This document shows positions 9,735 through 19,049 of a stretch of DNA of 64,000 nt, in pieces. Source of the DNA: an uncultured Christensenellaceae bacterium. GTDB taxonomy: Bacteria; Bacillota; Clostridia; Christensenellales; Pumilibacteraceae. The stretch is taken from assembly GCA_910587455.1 (NCBI GenBank), contig CAJULK010000003.1, forward strand, positions 62,001-126,000, given 5' to 3'. The translations under genes were made by a program, and so were the position numbers. Every line of letters begins with the position of its first letter. Position 1 is the stretch's first letter. The notes beneath the pieces were generated by a model. It worked only from the letters and a program-made list of their open reading frames with translations. It made no database searches and was not told the DNA's origin.

Positions 9735-10415
9735 TTAATGTATGGCTTTGGAAATCTTGCCTATAGCGCGTTTTTCTATTCGCGAAACGTATGAGCGCGA
9801 AATATCCAATTTTTTGGCGACTTGCGACTGAGTTTGGGCGGGAGTGCCGTTCAGACCGTAGCGAAGATTTATAACGTCCTGTTCGTCGTCGGTTAGCACG
9901 CGCTTCATGACTTCCTTTACTTTTTCGAGCACGATATTGTTTTCTATGTCGTCGTAACTATTGCCCGACTGCGGTATGACGTCCATAAGCGCTATGTCGT
10001 TTCCTTCCTTATCCGTTCCGACTGACTCGAATAAACTTACCGCCTGTTTATGCTTCTTGTTGGCGCGTATGTACATCAGAATTTCGTTTTCGATACATTT
10101 TGCGGCATAGGTGGTGAGCTGACAGCCTTTGTCCGGTTCGAACGTTTCTATGCCTTTTATCAGTCCGATACTGCCTACGCTGATAAGATCGTCCGCTTCG
10201 CCGGCGTTGTTGTACTTTTTTACTATGTGCGCGACGAGTCTGAGGTTGTGTTTTACGAGCATGTCGTACGCCTCGCGGTCGCCGTTTCTGTAGCGCTCTA
10301 TATAAGCGCGTTCCTCTTCGGGCGTCAGCGGCTTGGGAAATGAACCGTTGTTGTTCACGAACGACGTAAAAAAGAATATTCTCGACAAAAAAGTCATAAA
10401 CGTTTCGAAAATCAT
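9735..10415 (-). CDS. sigK: Sporulation sigma factor, pro-sigma-K
   Basis: This 226-residue sigma-70 family factor directs late mother-cell transcription in spore formers. Region 2 reads AYDMLVKHNLRLVAHIVKKY...DLISVGSIGLIKGIETF, and region 4 ends with QSQVAKKLDISRSYVSRIEKRA, both close to SigK of Bacillus and Clostridia. The first 20 or so residues (MIFETFMTFLSRIFFFTSFV, then NNNGSFPKPL) match the hydrophobic pro-sequence removed by SpoIVFB in Bacillus. The gene is whole and is not split by a skin element. The start has GAGG a few bases upstream. It is transcribed opposite to all its neighbours and stands alone. Paralogue SigE is less likely, given the FPKPL junction. Confidence 0.88.
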   Translation of the reverse strand: MIFETFMTFLSRIFFFTSFVNNNGSFPKPLTPEEERAYIERYRNGDREAYDMLVKHNLRLVAHIVKKYNNAGEADDLISVGSIGLIKGIETFEPDKGCQLTTYAAKCIENEILMYIRANKKHKQAVSLFESVGTDKEGNDIALMDVIPQSGNSYDDIENNIVLEKVKEVMKRVLTDDEQDVINLRYGLNGTPAQTQSQVAKKLDISRSYVSRIEKRAIGKISKAIH

Positions 10416-10573
10416 AAAAACCTCGCTTTTGCCCGACGGCTTTTTATGTATATGACGAAGTTTGTCGAAATTTGCCTGTCCGTATTTTTTAGCTGTGTCG
10501 GGATGATATCGAAAATACCGTGTTTACGTCAAACCGTGCGGCGCGAATGTCTTTTCTTATAAATACAAAATGC

Positions 10574-10602
10574 TTGCAATTAGGAAAAAAGTTTGATACA
10601 AT
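10574..10602 (+). promoter_or_regulatory. Promoter for the membrane protein-comM-dprA run
   Basis: TTGCAA (10574-10579), 17 bases, TACAAT (10597-10602). The predicted start near 10609 coincides with GAGG (10610-10613), so the leader is very short. The opposite strand of 10416-10570 should hold the sigK promoter, but I see no clear SigE-type elements. Confidence 0.7.
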
Positions 10603-10622
10603 AGAGCGCGAGGTATGGTATA

Positions 10623-12155
10623 TTGAGGTATTTATCGCTAAAAGGCGTGACATCGTTAGGGGCGGATATAGTTACGGTAGTCATACTTGCGTTATTTACT
10701 GTAGCGTCGGTTGCGGCGTTTATCGTGTTTTTATGCAAGTATTCGGGCGGCGGCGACTGCGGTCGTAAAAAGAGCGCGCTTGCCGTCATTCTTTGTATCG
10801 GATTTACCGTGCGGCTTATTCTCGCATTGTGCATACGCGGCGGAAGAGCCGATTACAAAGTATTTACGGATATGTTCGATCATCTGAAAAACCACGGGCT
10901 TGCGGGGTATTACAACGGCGATCCGTCGGGCGTGCTTTATCCCGTGGTGTATTTTGTGTATTTGATATTCGGCGGACTTTCCAACGTTACGGGACTTTCG
11001 TCATTTGCGCTCGGCGCGCAGTTTATGGTAAAATTGCCGATTATCGCCGCCGATCTTCTGATCGCTTTTGCGGTTTATAAGCTCGGCGACAGGTATTTCA
11101 ACGCAAAGATCGGGCTTACGCTCGCGGCTTTCGTGTGCGTGTGCCCTATATTTTTCATCGGTTCGTCGGGATGGACTTCGCCGATCGTAATAACCGCGAT
11201 GTTTATATGCTTCGCCTGTTATTTTCTTGCGCGCAAAAACTTTGCGGTCACCGTGCTGTTCTCGATGCTCGCCGCTTTTTCGGGTAAAGAGGGGATATAC
11301 ATTTTACCCGTGATAGCGGTTTTTTCCGCGACTCACTTCGTGCGCGCCGCAAAGACATTGCGTGCTCGGCGTGCGGGCGGCGATAGCGAAAATAAATCCG
11401 TAATGTCGCGCGAAACAAATGCGCTTATAACGGTGCCCGTTTCGATCGTGCTGTCTTTTGTGGCGGTATACGCGTTGGGACTGTTTATGACGGCGTCATA
11501 CAGCGCAAACCCGTTTGTGTATATCTACGAGTTTGTTATCGCGCCGCTTGTCGATTGGACGAGGTTCACGGCTAACGGCGTGAGCGTATACGCCATATTC
11601 GGACAGAACGGCGCGGAGCGCAGCGCGCGATTCCCGGCATGGGTTTTTGTCGCAGTGTTTACCGCAATAATCGTCGCTGTCACTTGCATTGTATATTTTT
11701 CCAAACGCAACCGTGCCACGCTCGTTATGCTCGCGGCGTATGCGTTGTTCACGATGCAGATATATTATCCGAACTCGACTGCCGTGGGAATGGAGGTAGC
11801 GCTTCCCGTGCTTTTGGCTGCGTATGCGCTCGTCCGCGACAAACGGCTTCTGACCGTATTGTTCGTGACGGGAACTGCGTTCGTGATAAATTCGCTTTCG
11901 TCGCTTGCGGTATCGGGATTTCTCGGCAATGCGGACGATTATTTGTTTAACGCCGCGTCCGACTATCCGTCCGTGACGCTTTTGACGGGCGGGCTGAGCG
12001 CTATACCCATTGTGTGTTCTGTTCTTGCCGTGCTGTCGCATCTGTATTTTACTGTCGTTGCGATAAGCGTCGGAATGACGGGCGTCAAAAAGCAACTCGC
12101 GTCTCGCAACGGTTTCGGCGCAAGCCTAAAAGAGTATTTTACGGGGAAGAATTGA
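10623..12155 (+). CDS. Polytopic membrane protein, GT-C glycosyltransferase-like
   Basis: This is a 510-residue integral membrane protein with roughly ten or more hydrophobic spans and short loops. After the second span lies RGGRADYKVFTDMFDHLKNHG, an acidic, aromatic first outer loop. Such loops carry the catalytic acid in GT-C enzymes that use polyprenyl-phosphate sugars. The general layout (loop, then LYPVVYFVYL) is like ALG6/PIG-M/ArnT-type transferases. The identity of sugar or acceptor cannot be read. The start is TTG at 10623, 9 bases after GAGG. The stop overlaps the comM start by one base (TGATG), so the two are co-translated. An uncharacterised membrane protein without GT activity remains possible. 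Confidence 0.55.
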   Translation: MRYLSLKGVTSLGADIVTVVILALFTVASVAAFIVFLCKYSGGGDCGRKKSALAVILCIGFTVRLILALCIRGGRADYKVFTDMFDHLKNHGLAGYYNGDPSGVLYPVVYFVYLIFGGLSNVTGLSSFALGAQFMVKLPIIAADLLIAFAVYKLGDRYFNAKIGLTLAAFVCVCPIFFIGSSGWTSPIVITAMFICFACYFLARKNFAVTVLFSMLAAFSGKEGIYILPVIAVFSATHFVRAAKTLRARRAGGDSENKSVMSRETNALITVPVSIVLSFVAVYALGLFMTASYSANPFVYIYEFVIAPLVDWTRFTANGVSVYAIFGQNGAERSARFPAWVFVAVFTAIIVAVTCIVYFSKRNRATLVMLAAYALFTMQIYYPNSTAVGMEVALPVLLAAYALVRDKRLLTVLFVTGTAFVINSLSSLAVSGFLGNADDYLFNAASDYPSVTLLTGGLSAIPIVCSVLAVLSHLYFTVVAISVGMTGVKKQLASRNGFGASLKEYFTGKN

Positions 12156-13702
12156 TGCTGTCGAAGATAAAGAGTTATGCGCTTGCCGGGCTTGACGGAT
12201 ACGGCGTCACGGTCGAGGTGGATATACATTCGGGATTACCGTCCGTAGACGTCGTAGGACTGCCAGACGCGGCGGTCAAGGAGTCGAAAGAGCGCGTGCG
12301 TTCGGCGGTAAAGAACAGCGGTTTCGATTTTTCGCCGCGAAAGATAACCGTCAATCTCGCGCCCGCGCATACCAAAAAAGAAGGTTCTGTTTTCGATCTC
12401 GCGATCGCGCTCGGCATACTTTGCTCGACGGAACAGGCAGGCGTCGATGCGTGCGGAAAACCTCTGTCCTTTGTAAACGATTACGTATTTTTGGGCGAGC
12501 TGTCGCTTTCGGGCGGAGTGTGCAGAATAAACGGAGTTATGCCGATGCTTATCTCGGCACGCGAGCACGGCGTCCGAAAAGTTGTTATACCCAAAGCCAA
12601 CAGCAACGAGGCGCGGTTTATTCGCGGTATAGATGTGTATGCCGTAAGCAATCTTCGCGAAGCGGCGGAGCTTTTGAACGGCGGGATCGCAGAACCCGTC
12701 GAAACATGCGACGTAATGCCGCAGAGCAGAGTTTGCGGCGGCGAAGATCTTAAATACGTAAAAGGACAGTGTTCGGCGAAGCGCGCACTCGAAATAGCCG
12801 CGGCGGGCGGACACAATATTCTCATGATAGGTGCGCCGGGCGGCGGGAAAACGATGCTCGCAAAATGCTTGCCGTCGATACTGCCCGATATGACAGAGCG
12901 CGAAACGCTCGAAACGACAAAGATACATTCGGTCGCCGGCATACTCGACGAAGAGATCGGGATAGTCACGTCGCGTCCGTTCAGAAGCCCGCACCACACG
13001 ACGAGCCGCGTCGCGCTCACGGGCGGAGGATCGTCGGCGCGTCCCGGCGAGATAAGCTATGCGCATAACGGCGTGCTGTTTTTGGACGAGCTTCCCGAAT
13101 ACCCGAGATCGGTGCTCGAAATTTTGAGACAGCCTTTGGAAGACGGCGTCGTATCGGTTGCGCGCGTTGCGCGTTCCGTGGAATATCCCGCAAACTTTAT
13201 GCTTGTCGCGAGCATGAACCCGTGTCCGTGCGGTTTTTACGGTTCGGCGGCGCACGAATGTACGTGTTCGCCGTCGCAGATACAAAAGTACATGTCGCGC
13301 ATATCAGGACCGCTGCTCGACAGAATAGACATACATATCGAAGTGGACGAAGTGCGTTACGACGAGCTTGCGTCCAATGACGTGCATGCCGAAAGCTCGG
13401 CAGAAGTAAAGGCTCGCGTCGATAAAGCGCGCGCGGTGCAGACGGCGAGGTTTGCGGGAACGGACGTATATGCGAATTCGAAAATGACGAGCGGCATGAT
13501 CAAAAAGTATTGTGCGCTCGACGCGTCTGGCGAAAAAATACTCTCCAACGCTTTCGATAAACTCGGACTTTCCGCACGAGCGTATACGCGCATACTCAAA
13601 GTCGCGCGAACGATAGCCGATCTCGACGGCAGCGACGACATCGGGGCGAAACACGTCGCCGAAGCGGTCATGTACAGATCTCTCGACAAGGCGGTGAAAT
13701 GA
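12155..13702 (+). CDS. comM: YifB/ComM family Mg-chelatase-like AAA+ ATPase
   Basis: This 515-residue protein has an N-terminal Lon-protease-like fold (VTVEVDIHSGLPSVDVVGLPDAAVKESKERV), a Mg-chelatase AAA+ core with Walker A GAPGGGKTMLAK and Walker B GVLFLDELPE, and the C-terminal chelatase domain. ComM is a bidirectional branch-migration helicase that helps integrate single-stranded DNA during natural transformation. Its neighbour dprA works in the same process. The ATG at 12155 is right for the family; the frame runs further upstream, but that part lies inside the preceding gene. The stop overlaps the dprA start. A conserved CPCGFYG...CTCSP cysteine set, typical of the family, is present. 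Confidence 0.93.
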   Translation: MLSKIKSYALAGLDGYGVTVEVDIHSGLPSVDVVGLPDAAVKESKERVRSAVKNSGFDFSPRKITVNLAPAHTKKEGSVFDLAIALGILCSTEQAGVDACGKPLSFVNDYVFLGELSLSGGVCRINGVMPMLISAREHGVRKVVIPKANSNEARFIRGIDVYAVSNLREAAELLNGGIAEPVETCDVMPQSRVCGGEDLKYVKGQCSAKRALEIAAAGGHNILMIGAPGGGKTMLAKCLPSILPDMTERETLETTKIHSVAGILDEEIGIVTSRPFRSPHHTTSRVALTGGGSSARPGEISYAHNGVLFLDELPEYPRSVLEILRQPLEDGVVSVARVARSVEYPANFMLVASMNPCPCGFYGSAAHECTCSPSQIQKYMSRISGPLLDRIDIHIEVDEVRYDELASNDVHAESSAEVKARVDKARAVQTARFAGTDVYANSKMTSGMIKKYCALDASGEKILSNAFDKLGLSARAYTRILKVARTIADLDGSDDIGAKHVAEAVMYRSLDKAVK

Positions 13703-14769
13703 TGTTGCTCGGCGATCTGTATCTGTGGCTGTCGTACTCGCATATACCCACGTCCAAACTCAACAAACTGCTTCAAAAAATTTCGCCGCAAGAGCTGTGG
13801 GATTCGTTTGATTCGAACGGTAAATACGTTCTCGACGAAAAGACGTTCAATACGTTAAAGCGCACACGAAGCGTCGATTACATAGAGCGAGCCAAACGCT
13901 ATCTCGAAGCCAACAACATAGAGTACGTGACGCGCGCGGATCCGCTGTTTCCCGAGCAGCTCGCGCAAAGCGAAGTCAATCCTCCCGTAGTGCTGTACTA
14001 TAAAGGTAATCTCGACATAGCGCGCGAGCCGTGTCTTGCGGTTGTAGGAACGCGTAAAGCGTCGCAGTACGGCAAATACGCCGTTACAAAGATAGTAGGC
14101 GGGCTTGCGCAAAACTTTACGATAGTCAGCGGCCTTGCTACCGGTATAGACGGGTTCGCGCACGCGGCAGCGCTCGAAGCGGGCGGTAATACGATAGCCG
14201 TGCTCGGCAGCGGATTGTTCAATGCTTCGCCCGTTTCCAATCTCAAACTGTTCGACGAGATCTGCAATACGGGGCTTGCCGTCAGCGAATATACACCCGA
14301 TACTCACGCATCCGAATATACATTCCCGCAGCGCAACCGCATAATCAGCGGACTGAGCCGCGGCGTGCTCGTTGCGGAAGCTGCCGAAAGAAGCGGTTCG
14401 CTCATAACCGCCGACTGTGCACTCGAACAGGGCAGAGATGTATTCGCAGTCCCGGGTGATATAGATAAGATCCGCTCGCAAGGAACAAACAAACTTATCA
14501 AAAGCGGCGCTACTGCCGTTACGTGCGCGCAGGATATCCTCGATTTTTACGGAATGACGTCCGATCGTCGCGGTCGGGCTTCGCGCGCCGTAGAACTCGA
14601 TTTTTACGAAAAGCGTATATTCGACATATTGAGTGAGGGCGAAAAGACGTTTGACGCGCTTGTCGAATCGTGTGAAATGTCGGTTGCGGAACTCAATGCC
14701 GCGCTCTCGACGCTCGTCATCGGCGGACTTATTCGCGAAAAGTCGAAAAATCTGTATTGTAAGGCGTAA
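13699..14769 (+). CDS. dprA: DNA processing protein DprA
   Basis: This is a 356-residue cytoplasmic protein that loads RecA onto incoming single-stranded DNA. The Rossmann-like core shows VGTRKASQYGKYA, GLATGIDGFAHAAALEAGG, FPQRNRIISGLSRGVLVAEAAERSGSLITA and DVFAVPGDI, all standard DprA blocks. A C-terminal winged-helix (EKRIFDILSEGEKTFDALVE...) follows, and a short N-terminal SAM/HhH-like region precedes the core. The start overlaps the comM stop. With comM it suggests at least remnants of natural competence, though no uptake genes are in the window. Confidence 0.95.
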   Translation: MMLLGDLYLWLSYSHIPTSKLNKLLQKISPQELWDSFDSNGKYVLDEKTFNTLKRTRSVDYIERAKRYLEANNIEYVTRADPLFPEQLAQSEVNPPVVLYYKGNLDIAREPCLAVVGTRKASQYGKYAVTKIVGGLAQNFTIVSGLATGIDGFAHAAALEAGGNTIAVLGSGLFNASPVSNLKLFDEICNTGLAVSEYTPDTHASEYTFPQRNRIISGLSRGVLVAEAAERSGSLITADCALEQGRDVFAVPGDIDKIRSQGTNKLIKSGATAVTCAQDILDFYGMTSDRRGRASRAVELDFYEKRIFDILSEGEKTFDALVESCEMSVAELNAALSTLVIGGLIREKSKNLYCKA

Positions 14770-14808
14770 CCTTGCGTTATAATATTTACGCATAAGGAGT
14801 GACTGAAA

Positions 14809-17091
14809 ATGAATCTCGTTATTATAGAAGGTTTCGGAAAGCTCGAAACAGTCCAAAAGTATCTCGGCAGCGGCTACAAGGTGTTTGCCACGGGCGGACA
14901 CGTGCGCGATCTTCCGCCCAAGCGTTTGGCGGTGGACGTCGACAACGATTTCAAACCGACTTACGTTGTGCTCGACGACAAAAAATCCACCGTCGACAGT
15001 CTGAAAAAAGCCGCGAGCTCGGCGGAGAAAATACTGCTTGCGACCGACCCCGACCGCGAGGGCGAAGCAATTTCGTGGCATGTGGCGACGCTTTTGGATA
15101 TTCCCGACGACGCGCCGGTGCGTATAGAATTCAACGAGATAAGCAAGTCTGCCATTCAGGCGGCGCTCAAATCGCCGCGTCCGATTGATAAATCGCTCGT
15201 AGACGCGCAGCAAGCGCGCCGAGTTCTCGACAGACTCGTAGGCTATAAGATTTCGCCCGTGCTTTGCAAAAAGATACACGGCAGTTTGTCGGCAGGGCGA
15301 GTGCAATCGGTTACGTTAAGGCTCGTAGTCGATCGCGAGCGCGAGATTCAGGCTTTTGTGCCGGAGGAATATTGGAATTTCTTCGCGCTTTTGAAAGTGC
15401 GCGGTAAGGACGATATAAAGTGCGCGCTCGTGGGATATAAGGGCGAGAAGCTTAAGCTCACAAACGCGTCCGAGGTCGAGGACGTAAAAAAGAATCTCGA
15501 CGGTGCTGAGTACGTCGTTACCAACGTAAAGAAGAGCGTGACCAAAGCGCACCCGTATGCGCCGTTCATCACGTCCACCATGCAGCAGGACGCGCTCAAT
15601 AAACTCGGCATGAGTCTCAAACAAACTTCTTCCGCCGCGCAGACGTTATACGAGGGCGTAGAGCTTCCAGACGAAGGGAAAGTTGCGCTTATCACGTATA
15701 TACGTACCGATTCGACGCGCGTTTCATCGCAGGCGATAGCGGCGGCGCGGCAGTTTATAGGCGATACGTTCGGCAGCGAATACCTGCCTGAAAAACCCAA
15801 TTATTATGCGTCCAAGAAGAGCGCGCAGGACGCACACGAAGCTATCCGACCCATTTCGCTCGACCGCACGCCAAAGAGCGTGAAGCCGTATCTTAACAAG
15901 CATTTGTTCATGCTGTACGAGCTAATATACAAGCGCTTTTTGGCAAGCCAAATGTCGGACGCTACGTATAACTCCGTTTCGATAGATATCGCGGCAAACG
16001 GCTACGATTTCCGTATAAGCGGAAGAACGCCGCTGTTCGACGGTTTTACAAAGGTGTACGCCGCGGCAACGCCTGCGGATAAAGACGATAAAAGCAAGGC
16101 GGAAGAAACCAAGCAGCTTCCCGAAGTCGCGGAAGGCGAGAAACTCGATTTCGTCAAGTTCGAAACGGAGCAAAAGTTTACGAAGCCGCCGGCGCGTTAT
16201 ACCGAAGCGAGTCTCGTAAAGGCTATGGAAGAAAAGGGTATCGGACGCCCCGCCACGTATACGCCTACGGTCACGCTTTTGGCTGCGCGCAAATACACGG
16301 CAAAAGAGGGGCGTGCTATCATGCCTACCGAGCTCGGCTGTCAGGTTTCGGACATGCTCGTAAGGTATTTCCCCGATATAATGGACGTCGGATTCACCGC
16401 AAAGCTCGAAGACGAACTCGACGGCATAGAGGACGGCGGCGTGCGTTGGCAGAGCGTGCTTTCCGACTTTTACGTCGGATTCGAAGATAAAGTCAGGGCT
16501 GCTAAGGACGACGATTTTACGCTTAAAGCGCCCGACGAGCAAACCGATTACGTATGCGATAAGTGCGGAGCGAACATGGTGATAAAGGCGGGGCGTTACG
16601 GAAAATTTCTCGCGTGCCCCAATTACCCCAAGTGCAAAAACACAAAGAATCTCGACGAATCCGGAAATATAGCGGAGCCGAAAGCTCCCGAGGTTTCGGA
16701 CGTCGTTTGCGATAAGTGCGGTGCAAAGATGATAGTGCGCACGGGGCGATACGGTAAATTCCTTGCGTGCCCCAATTATCCCAAGTGCAAAAATATCGTA
16801 AATATCGACGGAAACGGCAAGCCTGCGGACAGTGCCGATAATTTGCCGCCGTGCCCCAAGTGCGGTAAACCGCTCAAAAAAATCACTACGCGTCGGTCTG
16901 TGTTTTACGGTTGCAGCGGCTATCCCGACTGTGATTTCGCCTCGTCGGCGCCGCCTGTCGGAGAGAACTGTCCGTCTTGCGGAGCATATCTGGTAGAAAA
17001 ATCGGGCAAGAACGGCAAGTATATAAAGTGTTCGAATAAGGACTGCAAATATAAACGCGAAGCAAGCGGTGCGAATGAAAACAACGGTTAA
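14809..17091 (+). CDS. topA: DNA topoisomerase I
   Basis: This 760-residue type IA topoisomerase relaxes negative supercoils. The Toprim domain ends in DPDREGEAISWH, with the DxDxE metal acids. The catalytic Tyr is Y297 in ITYIRTDSTRVS. The C-terminus carries four zinc-ribbon repeats (two near-identical CDKCGAxM...RYGKFLACPNYPKCKN copies, then CPKCG...CSGYPDC and CPSCG...CSNKDC). Oddly, the usual ESPAK start of the Toprim fold is EGFGK (E7, K11); the key Glu and Lys keep their spacing. AAGGAG precedes the ATG. A TATAAT at 14778-14783 may give a local promoter, but its -35 is poor. topA followed by trmFO and hslVU is a common Firmicutes order. Confidence 0.95.
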   Translation: MNLVIIEGFGKLETVQKYLGSGYKVFATGGHVRDLPPKRLAVDVDNDFKPTYVVLDDKKSTVDSLKKAASSAEKILLATDPDREGEAISWHVATLLDIPDDAPVRIEFNEISKSAIQAALKSPRPIDKSLVDAQQARRVLDRLVGYKISPVLCKKIHGSLSAGRVQSVTLRLVVDREREIQAFVPEEYWNFFALLKVRGKDDIKCALVGYKGEKLKLTNASEVEDVKKNLDGAEYVVTNVKKSVTKAHPYAPFITSTMQQDALNKLGMSLKQTSSAAQTLYEGVELPDEGKVALITYIRTDSTRVSSQAIAAARQFIGDTFGSEYLPEKPNYYASKKSAQDAHEAIRPISLDRTPKSVKPYLNKHLFMLYELIYKRFLASQMSDATYNSVSIDIAANGYDFRISGRTPLFDGFTKVYAAATPADKDDKSKAEETKQLPEVAEGEKLDFVKFETEQKFTKPPARYTEASLVKAMEEKGIGRPATYTPTVTLLAARKYTAKEGRAIMPTELGCQVSDMLVRYFPDIMDVGFTAKLEDELDGIEDGGVRWQSVLSDFYVGFEDKVRAAKDDDFTLKAPDEQTDYVCDKCGANMVIKAGRYGKFLACPNYPKCKNTKNLDESGNIAEPKAPEVSDVVCDKCGAKMIVRTGRYGKFLACPNYPKCKNIVNIDGNGKPADSADNLPPCPKCGKPLKKITTRRSVFYGCSGYPDCDFASSAPPVGENCPSCGAYLVEKSGKNGKYIKCSNKDCKYKREASGANENNG

Positions 17092-18400
17092 AGCCGACGC
17101 GGTCGTCAATATAATCGGCGGCGGGCTTGCAGGGTGCGAAGCGGCGCTGTATCTTGCTTCGCGCGGTGTGGGAGTCAAACTGTACGAGGCGAAGCCTCTG
17201 TGGTTTTCGGCGGCGCACAAAAACACGGGTTTTGCCGAAATCGTGTGTTCCAATTCGCTCAAAAGCACGGTCGAAACGACCGCGAGCGGCACGCTTAAAA
17301 AAGAACTTGATATTTTGGGCTGTTCGCTTTTGCGCATCGCCGAAACCGTTTCGGTGCCTGCGGGAAGCGCGCTTGCCGTAGACCGCGATAAGTTTTCGGC
17401 ATGCGTCACGGCGGCTGTCGAAAACGAACCTAATATAACGGTAGTGCACGAAATAGTCGAGGAGTTTCCGTCGGACGGTCTTACTCTGATATGCGCAGGT
17501 CCCGTATGCCATAACGGGCTTGCTTCGGCGCTTGCGAAAATTACGGGCGAGCAGTCGTTGCATTTTTTCGACGCCGCCGCGCCTATAATCACCGCCGAAT
17601 GTGTGGATATGTCGTCGGCATTTTTCGGTTCGCGCTACGGCAAGGGTGGCGACGATTATCTGAACTGTCCTATGACAAAGGACGAATATCTCGCGTTTTA
17701 CGACGCACTGTGCTCTGCGGAACGCGCAGTCGAAAAGACGGGCGAAGTATTCGAGGGCTGTATGCCCGTCGAAGTAATGGCTAAACGCGGCGTTGATGCG
17801 CTCAGGTTCGGACCTCTGCGTCCGGTCGGGTTCGCATTTTCGGGCAAGCGTCCGTATGCGGTATTGCAGCTGCGGCGCGAGAATTCGCAAGGCACGCTGT
17901 ACAATATGGTAGGATTTCAGACAAATCTCAAATTCGGAGAGCAACGGCGCGTGTTTTCGATGATATCCGCGCTTAAAAACATAGAGATCGTACGCTACGG
18001 CGTTATGCACAGAAACACATTCGTGAATGCGCCGAACGTTCTCTGCGCCGATCTGCGGCTGAAAGCTCGAAACGATCTGTTCGTTGCCGGTCAGCTTTGC
18101 GGGGTGGAAGGTTATGTCGAGAGCATAGCAACGGGGCTTTTGGCTGCTGTCAATGCGCACAGACTGCTGTGCGGAATGGATACGGTAACGCCGCCCGACG
18201 AAACGGTGCTCGGCGCGCTTTGCCGTTATATCGTAACTCCGAATTGCGATTTTCAGCCGATGAACGCCAATTTCGGCATACTCCCGTCGCTTGCCGATAT
18301 AAAAAAAGCCGACAGAAAGCGCGCATACTTCGAAAGAAGCGTCAAAGCCATGTCGGAGTTCGCGCAAAAGATGAATATACGCCACGCAAAATCCGTTTAA
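17075..18400 (+). CDS. trmFO: tRNA uracil-54 methyltransferase (folate/FAD) TrmFO
   Basis: TrmFO makes m5U54 in the T-loop of tRNA using methylene-THF and FADH2. The protein is about 441 residues. The FAD-binding IIGGGLAGCEAALYLASRG motif is near the N-terminus, followed by the family blocks FAEIVCSNSLKS, ICAGPVCHNGLASAL, RYGKGGDDYLNCPM and GQLCGVEGYVESIATG. I chose the ATG at 17075; a GTG two codons earlier (17069) is also in frame. The start lies inside topA, so the two are coupled. In relatives xerC often lies between trmFO and hslV; it is missing here. Confidence 0.94.
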   Translation: MKTTVKADAVVNIIGGGLAGCEAALYLASRGVGVKLYEAKPLWFSAAHKNTGFAEIVCSNSLKSTVETTASGTLKKELDILGCSLLRIAETVSVPAGSALAVDRDKFSACVTAAVENEPNITVVHEIVEEFPSDGLTLICAGPVCHNGLASALAKITGEQSLHFFDAAAPIITAECVDMSSAFFGSRYGKGGDDYLNCPMTKDEYLAFYDALCSAERAVEKTGEVFEGCMPVEVMAKRGVDALRFGPLRPVGFAFSGKRPYAVLQLRRENSQGTLYNMVGFQTNLKFGEQRRVFSMISALKNIEIVRYGVMHRNTFVNAPNVLCADLRLKARNDLFVAGQLCGVEGYVESIATGLLAAVNAHRLLCGMDTVTPPDETVLGALCRYIVTPNCDFQPMNANFGILPSLADIKKADRKRAYFERSVKAMSEFAQKMNIRHAKSV

Positions 18401-18405
18401 TTCGT

Positions 18406-18434
18406 TTGTCATTCGCGGGGCGTTGTGCTATACT
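18406..18434 (+). promoter_or_regulatory. Promoter of hslVU with extended -10
   Basis: TTGTCA (18406-18411), 17 bases, TATACT (18429-18434), with TGC directly before the -10. It lies in the 115-base gap after trmFO, so hslVU and what follows can be expressed apart from topA-trmFO. Confidence 0.8.
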
Positions 18435-18515
18435 TAGAACAATCGTTGAAAACAGTAAAACGTAGCGGGTGCGCAAGCGCCGTTTCCGAAACGTTCGGCT
18501 GTGAGGAGGTTATTT

Positions 18516-19049
18516 ATGAAACTCGAAGGGACGACCATTATCGGCGTAAGAAAGAACGGCGTTACGGTACTCGCCGGCGACGGACAGGTCACGCAGAACC
18601 AGCAGGTCGTAATGAAAGGCAATGCGAAAAAGGTTAGGCGCGTGTATAACGACAGCGTAGTTTTGGGCTTTGCCGGCTCTGTCGCGGACGCATTCACGTT
18701 GAGCGAAAGATTCGAAGAAATGCTCAATAAATACTCGGGGAATCTCATGCGCGCCGCGGTCGAGCTTGCCATGCTTTGGCGCGGCGACCGTGCGCTCAGA
18801 CAGCTCGAAGCGCTCATGATCGTCGCGGACAAAAAGGATATGTTTATCGTGTCGGGCAGCGGCGACGTAATAGAGCCGGAAAACGGTGTGTGCGCTATCG
18901 GCTCGGGCGGTAACTATGCCTTGGCGGCAGGCAGAGCGCTTATCGACAATACCGATATGAGTGCGGAGCAGATCGCGCGCGAGGCAATGCGCATAGCGTC
19001 CGAAATTTGTATTTTCACCAATTCTAATATCGTCGTGGAGGTGGCGTAA
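18516..19049 (+). CDS. hslV: ATP-dependent protease peptidase subunit HslV (ClpQ)
   Basis: This is the 177-residue proteolytic subunit of the HslUV complex, a bacterial proteasome-like enzyme of the N-terminal nucleophile type. The sequence begins [15 protein letters not shown], so the catalytic Thr would be exposed after removal of a short propeptide. [31 protein letters not shown] and [16 protein letters not shown] are family hallmarks. I placed the start at the ATG 6 bases after GAGGAGG (18503-18509); an in-frame GTG upstream overlaps that site and is unlikely. The stop overlaps the hslU start by one base. Confidence 0.95.
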   Translation: MKLEGTTIIGVRKNGVTVLAGDGQVTQNQQVVMKGNAKKVRRVYNDSVVLGFAGSVADAFTLSERFEEMLNKYSGNLMRAAVELAMLWRGDRALRQLEALMIVADKKDMFIVSGSGDVIEPENGVCAIGSGGNYALAAGRALIDNTDMSAEQIAREAMRIASEICIFTNSNIVVEVA

